Assembly (NCBI GenBank): GCA_020848595.1
Contig: JADLHV010000107.1
Coordinates: 1-12,970, forward strand
Direction: 5' to 3'
Source: Bacteroidia bacterium
GTDB lineage: Bacteria > Bacteroidota > Bacteroidia > NS11-12g > UBA955
Length of the DNA stretch: 12,970 nucleotides
The notes under the pieces: generated by a model
Database searches by the model: none
What the model was told of the DNA's origin: nothing
Seen by the model: only the letters and a program-made list of their open reading frames with translations
In this document: piece after piece, positions 1-5,166 of the stretch
How the letters are laid out: the number at the start of each line of letters is the position of its first letter
How positions within the stretch are numbered: the first letter of the stretch is position 1
Made by a program: the position numbers and the translations under genes

Positions 1-210
1 AACTGTACTAGCAGCTCCGATAGCAACAATGGCAATAGCGGCTTTCATCCAGAGAGCAGATTTAGCTGCCACACCGGCAACAGAGGCACTATTAGAAAGA
101 GCTCCAGATAATCCTTCCCAAAGACCAGGCGGCACTTGAGCGGCGGCATTTTCTAGGCTTTCTTTAAAAATGCCATCAAAAAGTTCTTCTGTTGGGTTTA
201 CGTTTTTCAC
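1..210 (-). CDS. Probable anti-sigma-like membrane protein, N-terminal 70 residues (cut by window edge)
   Basis: The frame is open from a GTG at 208-210 to the window edge, giving exactly 70 codons. The GTG overlaps the stop of the sigma factor gene (shared GTGA at 207-210), so the two are probably translationally coupled. The visible part has an acidic, amphipathic N-terminus (FDGIFKESLENAAAQVPPGLW, about residues 11-31), a small-residue linker, and a hydrophobic stretch from about residue 53 that looks like the start of a transmembrane helix. Bacteroidota genes directly downstream of ECF sigma factors often begin this way: a short cytoplasmic segment with a VPxGxW motif, one membrane helix, then a periplasmic or outer-membrane-like domain. 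The role as an anti-sigma factor is inferred from position and topology only, since the C-terminal domain is outside the window. No Shine-Dalgarno sequence supports the GTG, but no ATG is available nearby. Confidence 0.6.
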   Translation of the reverse strand, partial: MKNVNPTEELFDGIFKESLENAAAQVPPGLWEGLSGALSNSASVAGVAAKSALWMKAAIAIVAIGAASTV

Positions 211-755
211 TTCAAATTTTCTTTAATTACAAGTTCTTGCAAGAATAAGCGTGCTTTATGCAATTGACTTTTGCTCGTATTTTCGGATATTCCGAGTAAT
301 TGAGCAATCTCCTCATGTTTAAATCCTTCAATGGCAAAGAGGTTAAAAACCGTCTTATAACCTTTAGGAAGTTTTTCCACTAATTTCATCAGGTCGGCCA
401 CTTTCAACAAAGAAATTGTTTGAGGGTCGATAGGCTTTTCAGGAACATCATCAATATTATCGACAATATTTTCTCTTTGGGCTTTTCTATAGAATTCAAT
501 ACTAGTATTAATAAAAATTCTTTTCACCCAGCCTTCAAAAGAGCCTTTATGCTCAAATCGATTGAGGTTTCCGAATACCTTTATGAATCCTTCCTGAAGA
601 ATATCTTTGGCTTCATCTGTGTCTTTTGAATAACGCAGGCAAACCGCATACATTTTAGGAGATAGTAAGTCAAATAACTGTTTTTGTGCTTTAGGCTGTT
701 TTTCTATACATTGAGCTAAAATCGAATTTAGTTTATCTGTATGATTTTCTGCCAT
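207..755 (-). CDS. ECF-type RNA polymerase sigma factor
   Basis: This 182-residue protein has the size and two-domain layout of extracytoplasmic-function sigma-70 factors, which direct core RNA polymerase to a specific promoter set. Sigma region 2 spans about residues 30-92 and includes the core-binding helix around DTDEAKDILQEGFIKVF and the GWVKRIFINTSIEFYRK segment. Region 4 spans about residues 122-176, with the helix-turn-helix FKHEEIAQLLGISENTSKSQLHKAR that would contact the -35/-33 element. A linker of about 25 residues rich in D, P and I joins them, and there is no region 1 or 3. The ATG at 753-755 fits the family length. Its stop overlaps the start of the downstream membrane protein, the usual sigma/anti-sigma order. 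No TAnnTTTG box is visible upstream, so it may be transcribed with the gene starting at 1308 or from a different promoter class. Confidence 0.95.
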   Translation of the reverse strand: MAENHTDKLNSILAQCIEKQPKAQKQLFDLLSPKMYAVCLRYSKDTDEAKDILQEGFIKVFGNLNRFEHKGSFEGWVKRIFINTSIEFYRKAQRENIVDNIDDVPEKPIDPQTISLLKVADLMKLVEKLPKGYKTVFNLFAIEGFKHEEIAQLLGISENTSKSQLHKARLFLQELVIKENLK

Positions 756-820
756 TTACACTTGCTTGTAGTTTGTAACTTATTATTAGAAGGTTTTTAA
801 GGCTCTGAGGTTGCCTTAGA

Positions 821-836
821 TTGAATTTTTTTTCAA
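821..836. terminator. Weak A/T hairpin downstream of the YbjN-like gene
   Basis: TTGAA and TTCAA flank a run of six T (A on the other strand), immediately after the stop at 841. A second small inverted repeat, AAGGC/GCCTT, lies at about 800-818. Neither has a strong GC stem followed by a T tract on the minus strand, so termination here is only a possibility. Read-through into the sigma factor gene is equally plausible. Confidence 0.2.
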
Positions 837-840
837 AATT

Positions 841-1308
841 TTATTCTTCTGAACCAATTTTAGTAACCAAATATCTGTCTTTAAGCGCTTTAAATGTGGA
901 TTCGGAATAATACCCAACACTTTCTATTGCTTCTATTATTTCGTCTTGGGTTAATCCTTTAGCTGGACGTCGGTGTCTCACGGCAAGCATATTTTGTTCC
1001 TTATTAATAGTATAAGAAGCATAAAGCATATTAAGATTATTATGCAATATTTCCTCATAAAACTGTTCAAGATTATCTAAAGGCATTAAACAAACAGGAG
1101 AAATTGTTTGAAAAGCAAAAACTGGTTCATCGGTTTCAAAATAAAGCCATGCATTGTCTTTATCGAGTTCCCATAGGTCGATATAGATTTCCGTATCACC
1201 GTTATAGATTACCCATTGTCCATCTTCTGCGCCTCTAGTTTCAATAGGATTAAGCCCCATAAAGGCGAAAGTTGTTTCAATTAATTCGGCGTTCGCTTTG
1301 AAATCCAT
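841..1308 (-). CDS. YbjN-like small protein of unknown function (start corrected)
   Basis: From the ATG at 1306-1308 this is a 155-residue acidic soluble protein with no signal peptide or membrane segment. The reading frame is open up to a TTG at 1362, but that extension contains a good promoter (-7 box at 1330-1338), so translation must begin downstream of it; the ATG gives a leader of roughly 15 bases. The pattern resembles the YbjN/CesT-like fold: an N-terminal helix (ANAELIETTFAFMG), a beta-meander (WVIYNGDTEIYIDLWELD), then LPxxNxxxFYEEILxxN around residues 77-92, a further strand pair, and a C-terminal helical hairpin ending in DRYL. Proteins of this fold include secretion chaperones and a proposed sensory regulator, but function in this family is mostly unknown. 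It is divergent from sucD and upstream of the ECF sigma factor on the same strand; a functional link to either is not shown. Confidence 0.65.
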   Translation of the reverse strand: MDFKANAELIETTFAFMGLNPIETRGAEDGQWVIYNGDTEIYIDLWELDKDNAWLYFETDEPVFAFQTISPVCLMPLDNLEQFYEEILHNNLNMLYASYTINKEQNMLAVRHRRPAKGLTQDEIIEAIESVGYYSESTFKALKDRYLVTKIGSEE

Positions 1309-1329
1309 TTCTTTAAAATATTTAGGACT

Positions 1330-1363
1330 GCAAAAGTAATAAATTTTTAAACCTTGCGACAAA
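1330..1363 (-). promoter_or_regulatory. Bacteroidota promoter for the YbjN-like gene
   Basis: Read on the minus strand, TACTTTTGC (1338 down to 1330) matches the Bacteroidota -7 consensus TAnnTTTGY, and TTTG (1363 to 1360) lies 21 bases upstream, close to the expected -33 spacing. Transcription would start near 1324, upstream of the ATG at 1308. This is the most complete two-part promoter in the window, and it decides the start of the gene. Confidence 0.75.
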
Positions 1364-1409
1364 CTTTAAACTTTAGATTATAAACCTTCTTCTTTAGGAA
1401 ATTTTACGT

Positions 1410-1418
1410 TATTTTTGC
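1410..1418 (+). promoter_or_regulatory. -7 promoter box of sucD
   Basis: TATTTTTGC matches TAnnTTTGY and ends 18 bases before the sucD ATG, implying a leader of roughly 12 bases. No clear TTTG -33 element is visible at the expected distance. It lies back to back with the promoter of the divergent YbjN-like gene, so both genes are served by the 128-base region 1309-1436. Confidence 0.65.
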
Positions 1419-1436
1419 GTCCAAATTTCAAAAATA

Positions 1437-2327
1437 ATGTCAGTATTAGTAGGTAAAGATTCAAAAGTCATTGTGCAAGGTTTCACAGGAAAAGAAGGTA
1501 CTTTTCACGCTACACAAATGATAGAATATGGCACTAATGTCGTAGGCGGCGTTACGCCAGGCAAAGGTGGTTCTATGCACCCAGAGCTAAATAAACCAAT
1601 TTTTAACACTGTTCAGGAAGCTGTTATAGCTACTGGTGCTAATGTAACAATAATATTTGTACCACCAGCTTTTGCTGCTGATGCAATTTTAGAAGCTGCT
1701 GATGCAGGTATCGCAGTTATTGTATGTATCACAGAAGGTATACCTACTAAAGATATGATTAAAGTGAAAGAATATCTTAGTTCTAAGTCTTGCACTCTAA
1801 TCGGACCTAACTGTCCAGGTGTTATGACCCCAGGAGGTGCTAAAGTTGGTATTATGCCAGGTTTTATTTTCAAACCAGGTCGTATTGGTATCGTATCTAA
1901 ATCAGGTACACTTACATACGAAGCGGTTGATCAAATCACCAAAGCTGGATTAGGTCAAAGCACTGCTATTGGTATCGGTGGTGACCCAATCATTGGTACA
2001 AGCACAAAACAAGCTGTAGAAATGCTTATGAATGACCCTGATACTGATGGTATCATTATGATCGGTGAAATTGGTGGTGGAATGGAAGCTGAAGCTGCTC
2101 ATTGGATTAAAGCTAATGGCACAAAACCTGTAGTTGGTTTTATCGCTGGTCAAACTGCTCCGGCCGGTCGACGTATGGGGCATGCTGGTGCAATTGTTGG
2201 TGGAAAAGACGATACTGCAGCGGCTAAAATGGCTATCATGCGCGAATGTGGTATCCACGTGGTAGAATCTCCAGCTGAAATTGGCGCCAAAATGCTCGAA
2301 GTACTTGGTGCAAAAGCAAATGCATAA
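1437..2327 (+). CDS. sucD: Succinyl-CoA synthetase (ADP/GDP-forming), alpha subunit
   Basis: This enzyme makes succinate and a nucleoside triphosphate from succinyl-CoA in the TCA cycle, together with the beta subunit SucC, in the cytoplasm. At 296 residues it matches the usual alpha-subunit length. The N-terminal CoA-binding Rossmann domain carries [10 protein letters not shown] (residues 15-24) and [15 protein letters not shown] is at 123-128, followed by the [16 protein letters not shown] segment. The C-terminal ligase domain has GEIGG and the phosphorylated active-site histidine at residue 249 within [11 protein letters not shown]. All expected catalytic features are present. sucC is not adjacent, so the gene appears to be transcribed alone, from the -7 box at 1410 to the terminator at 2345. 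Confidence 0.98.
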   Translation: MSVLVGKDSKVIVQGFTGKEGTFHATQMIEYGTNVVGGVTPGKGGSMHPELNKPIFNTVQEAVIATGANVTIIFVPPAFAADAILEAADAGIAVIVCITEGIPTKDMIKVKEYLSSKSCTLIGPNCPGVMTPGGAKVGIMPGFIFKPGRIGIVSKSGTLTYEAVDQITKAGLGQSTAIGIGGDPIIGTSTKQAVEMLMNDPDTDGIIMIGEIGGGMEAEAAHWIKANGTKPVVGFIAGQTAPAGRRMGHAGAIVGGKDDTAAAKMAIMRECGIHVVESPAEIGAKMLEVLGAKANA

Positions 2328-2344
2328 TCACCATATAAATATTT

Positions 2345-2374
2345 AAAAAAGGCCCTTTTACGAGGGCTTTTTTT
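2345..2374 (+). terminator. Rho-independent terminator after sucD
   Basis: GCCCT and AGGGC form a stem around the loop TTTACG. The stem is extended by an upstream A run pairing with the downstream T run, which also serves as the U tract. It begins 17 bases after the sucD stop and isolates sucD from the hydrolase gene that follows. This is the clearest terminator in the window. Confidence 0.85.
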
Positions 2375-2422
2375 ATTACCTAAATATTACACTTTAACTA
2401 ACAATATCTAAAATAGCACCAC

Positions 2423-2431
2423 TAATTTTGC
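2423..2431 (+). promoter_or_regulatory. -7 promoter box of the SGNH hydrolase gene
   Basis: TAATTTTGC matches TAnnTTTGY and ends only 3 bases before the ATG at 2435. The transcript would start at or next to the start codon, so the message would be leaderless or nearly so. No convincing -33 element is seen. Confidence 0.6.
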
Positions 2432-2434
2432 CTC

Positions 2435-3685
2435 ATGAGAAAATCTCTCTTAATCTTCTTTTTTATCCCTCTGTTAATTTCTGCCCAGAAATATCCCAAT
2501 ATATTGTTTCTCGGCAATAGCTATACGGGTGCTAATGACCTTCCTAGCTTAATCGCTAATGTTTGCAATTCCACCGGTGATTCGATAAATAATTTTGCAT
2601 CTGCACCTGGCGGTCAAAGACTGACTGATCATGCTAATCCTGGTAGTCCAAGTTTAGCCGAAATAGAAAAAGGCACTTATGATATCGTTGTTTTACAAGA
2701 ACAAAGTCAAATTCCTTCTTTTACTGATTTAGAGGTCGAAAATTACTATTACCCCTATGTTAAGCGTTTAGACTCTTCTATTAAAGCCGCTAATTCATGT
2801 ACAAAAACAATGTTATATATGACTTGGGGGAGAAAAAATGGTGACGATTTAAATTGTGCGAATTGGCCCCCAGTGTGCACTTATAAAGGTATGGATAGTT
2901 TATTACGACTTAGGATATTTAATGCAGCCGATTCTATATATGCCGAGGTCTCGCCTGTTAGTGTTGCTTGGCGATACGTTAGAGAACATTATCCCCATAT
3001 TGAATTATATGAAGGCGACGGCAGTCATCCAAGTCAGGCCGGATCGTATTTAGCTGCTTGTGTTTTTTATACCAGCATATTTAAAAAAGACCCCACTTCG
3101 ATTAAATACAATTTTATTTTAGATAGTTTATTAGCCGACACTTTGCGCCAAGCATGTAAATATTCAGTTTATGAACATATGGAAGAATTAAAAATTGGAA
3201 CTAATAAAGTAGAAGCAGCATTTACATACACACAAGATTCTGCTGATAATTTTAATGTGAAATTTATAAATCATTCAAAAAACACTACTTCATATAAATG
3301 GTATTTTGGAGATGGTGATAGTTCGACACTCGAGCACCCTATACACTTATATAATGGACCTGGACTTTATCATGTAACCTTAAAAATTGAATCATGTTCA
3401 GAAATAGATTCAACAACAGTGATCATTCATTTATACAATAGTTCTATAGATGTAGTCAATTCAAAAATAAATTTACCTTATCCCAATCCAAGCAAGGGCT
3501 TAATATTAATTAACCATCAATGTGAAATAATTACAGTAAAAGATGCATTAGGAAGAGATATAGAATATAGTACAAGTATCGAAAATGGTTTAACGACTAT
3601 AACGACACACGAATTCAAAGGTTTAATGTTTCTTTTCTATAAAATTGGTGATAAACAAATTTCTACTACCATTCAAGTAAATTGA
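2435..3685 (+). CDS. Secreted SGNH/GDSL hydrolase with PKD domain and T9SS type A sorting domain
   Basis: This 416-residue protein begins with a signal peptide (hydrophobic residues 4-15, likely cleavage after ISA at 15-17). The catalytic domain covers about 20-245. ILFLGNSYT places the nucleophile at Ser29. VVLQEQS at 85-91 resembles a conserved block of the DUF4886-like SGNH group. DGSHPS gives the Asp195-x-x-His198 pair of block V. A PKD-type beta-sandwich follows (about 263-331, with the WYFGDGDSS core). The last ~70 residues begin with LPYPNPSKG (347-355) and look like a type A T9SS sorting domain, which is removed during export to the surface or medium. SGNH enzymes of this layout act as esterases, often on acylated polysaccharides; the substrate cannot be read from the sequence. 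The gene stands alone between two promoters. Confidence 0.85.
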   Translation: MRKSLLIFFFIPLLISAQKYPNILFLGNSYTGANDLPSLIANVCNSTGDSINNFASAPGGQRLTDHANPGSPSLAEIEKGTYDIVVLQEQSQIPSFTDLEVENYYYPYVKRLDSSIKAANSCTKTMLYMTWGRKNGDDLNCANWPPVCTYKGMDSLLRLRIFNAADSIYAEVSPVSVAWRYVREHYPHIELYEGDGSHPSQAGSYLAACVFYTSIFKKDPTSIKYNFILDSLLADTLRQACKYSVYEHMEELKIGTNKVEAAFTYTQDSADNFNVKFINHSKNTTSYKWYFGDGDSSTLEHPIHLYNGPGLYHVTLKIESCSEIDSTTVIIHLYNSSIDVVNSKINLPYPNPSKGLILINHQCEIITVKDALGRDIEYSTSIENGLTTITTHEFKGLMFLFYKIGDKQISTTIQVN

Positions 3686-3726
3686 ATACAATAGTACGGA
3701 ATTAGTGCTTTTGGGGCTATTGTATT
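3685..3726. repeat. 10-bp perfect inverted repeat next to the rocD promoter
   Basis: AATACAATAG (3685-3694) and CTATTGTATT (3717-3726) are perfect inverted copies separated by 22 bases. The left arm begins at the last base of the hydrolase stop codon, and the right arm ends on the first base of the rocD -7 box. No T tract follows, so it is not a typical terminator. It could be an operator for a dimeric regulator or an mRNA 3' hairpin. Confidence 0.55.
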
Positions 3727-3734
3727 ATCTTTGC
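3726..3734 (+). promoter_or_regulatory. -7 promoter box of rocD
   Basis: TATCTTTGC is a perfect TAnnTTTGY match ending 14 bases before the ATG at 3749. A TTTG at 3710-3713 is only 12 bases upstream of the box, too close for a normal -33 element. The promoter looks intact although the gene behind it is interrupted. Confidence 0.65.
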
Positions 3735-3748
3735 AATTCATAAAAATA

Positions 3749-4993
3749 ATGAATATGTTGCTCCATACAGATACCGATTCGGCTAGATAAATTCAATTAG
3801 AAGAACTTAACAAAGCTAATAATTACAATCAATTACCAGTAGTTTTGTAAAGAGGCGAAGGTGTACTTGTATGGGATATAGAGGGCAATCAATATTTCGA
3901 TTGTCTATCGGCTTATTCAGCGGTTAATCAAGGTCATTGTCATCCAAGGATTATAAAAGCATTGATAGATCAGGCCCAAAAATTAACCCTAACATCAAGA
4001 GCATTTCATAACAATTTATTAGGTGAATATGCCGAATTTATTACTTCTTATTTTGGGTATGACAAAGTACTTCCTATGAATACAGGAGTTGAAGGAGGAG
4101 AAACAGCAATAAAACTTTGCAGAAAATGGGGGTATGAAGTTAAAGGTATAGAGAGCAATAAGGCTAAGATATTATTTGCAAAGGATAATTTTTGGGGACG
4201 TACATTAGCGGCAGTGAGTTCGAGCACAGACCCTAAGAGCTACACCAATTTTGGTCCATTTATGACTGGATTTGAAATTATTGATTACAACAGTATTTCT
4301 GCCTTAGAGCAAGCGCTCAAAGACCCAAATGTTGCAGGTTTTATGGTAGAACCAATTCAAGGAGAAGCAGGGGTTGTAGTGCCAGATGAAGGCTATTTGA
4401 AAGAAGTCGCTAGATTATGTAAACAACATAATGTTTTATTTATTGCAGATGAAGTTCAAACAGGTATTGCAAGAACAGGTAAACTTTTAGCTTGCGACCA
4501 TGAAGAAGTTCGACCAGATATTCTAATATTGGGCAAGGCTTTAAGTGGAGGCGTATTACCAGTTTCTGCAGTCTTATGTGATAATGAAATCATGGATGTA
4601 TTAAAACCTGGTGAACATGGCAGTACATTTGGTGGTAATCCTTTAGCATGTGCCGTTGCAATGGAAGCTTTGAAAGTTGTTAAAGACGAACAATTGGCCG
4701 AAAATGCAGAAAAAATGGGGATTATTTTTAGACAACGATTATCGGCAATTCCAAGTGAATCAATTGAAGTTGTAAGAGGAAAAGGACTTTTGAATGCGGT
4801 GGTCATAAAACCATATAGTGACAATAAAACTGCTTACGATATTTGTTTAGCCCTTATGAAAAAAGGATTATTAGCCAAACAAACACACGATCATATTATT
4901 CGATTTGCACCACCATTAACCATTAATGAAACGCAAGTACACGAATGTTGTGATATTATTGAATCTGTTATACTCGAAGAGACATCAAAGTAA
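3749..4993 (+). pseudogene. rocD: Ornithine aminotransferase gene interrupted by two in-frame TAA codons
   Basis: Read from the ATG at 3749, the frame encodes 414 positions resembling PLP-dependent ornithine--oxo-acid transaminase, which converts ornithine and 2-oxoglutarate to glutamate semialdehyde and glutamate. Two TAA codons interrupt it, at 3788-3790 (position 14) and 3848-3850 (position 34, between LPVVL and RGEG). After the second stop everything is as expected: [38 protein letters not shown], the cofactor aspartate in ADEVQTG (position 234), the PLP lysine in LGKALSGG (position 263), [12 protein letters not shown] and [11 protein letters not shown]. There is no frameshift and the length is normal. 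No ATG or GTG follows in frame early enough to rebuild the N-terminal part; a TTG at 3962 would lose about 70 residues. TAA ends several other genes here, so codon reassignment is unlikely. Either it is a very recent pseudogene or the sequence has local errors. Confidence 0.88.
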
Positions 4994-5070
4994 ATTTATA
5001 ATTAGCTTCTTAGAATAAGCATTTATAAAAGTATTAGCCCAGATTTTAGTTCCTTCATCAATACAATTGA

Positions 5071-5092
5071 AGTTTAACTTAATTGTTAAATT
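5071..5092. terminator. AT-rich hairpin between the convergent genes rocD and the PKD protein
   Basis: AGTTTAAC and GTTAAATT form an 8-pair stem (one G-T pair) around TTAATT. It lies in the 173-base convergent gap 4994-5166, which otherwise holds no gene. It is symmetric enough to act on both strands, but the stem is A/T-rich with no clear T tract. CCTTCA (5052-5057) and TGAAGG (5114-5119) form an outer inverted repeat around it. Confidence 0.3.
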
Positions 5093-5135
5093 GATTTAAA
5101 AGATGAAAATTCTTGAAGGATTATTGAAACATTAT

Positions 5136-5156
5136 TCTCCGTAAATTGAATGGAGA
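5136..5156 (-). terminator. Small hairpin after the PKD/T9SS type B gene
   Basis: TCTCC and GGAGA pair around an 11-base loop about 11 bases past the stop at 5167 on the minus strand. The stem is short and no long T run follows, so this is a weak candidate. Confidence 0.25.
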
Positions 5157-5166
5157 TTTGACCAGA

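Noticed and set aside
1613..2258. Antisense reading frames within sucD, and similar ones inside rocD, the PKD gene and nth
   Set aside because: They lie wholly within strongly conserved genes, lack promoters and recognisable domains, and are shadows of coding sequence on the other strand.
3788..3850. TAA reassigned to a sense codon, or selenocysteine-like recoding
   Set aside because: TAA terminates several intact neighbouring genes at the expected family lengths, and no recoding signal is apparent.
3788..3850. Variable repeat of a diversity-generating retroelement
   Set aside because: Such elements change template A to other bases in the variable copy, the opposite direction, and no reverse transcriptase or template repeat is in the window.
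3962..4993. A shorter complete aminotransferase starting at the TTG at 3962
   Set aside because: The homologous frame continues upstream through [14 protein letters not shown] and the promoter and ATG lie at 3726-3751. Starting at 3962 would remove a conserved N-terminal part of the fold, so this is better read as the remnant of an interrupted gene.
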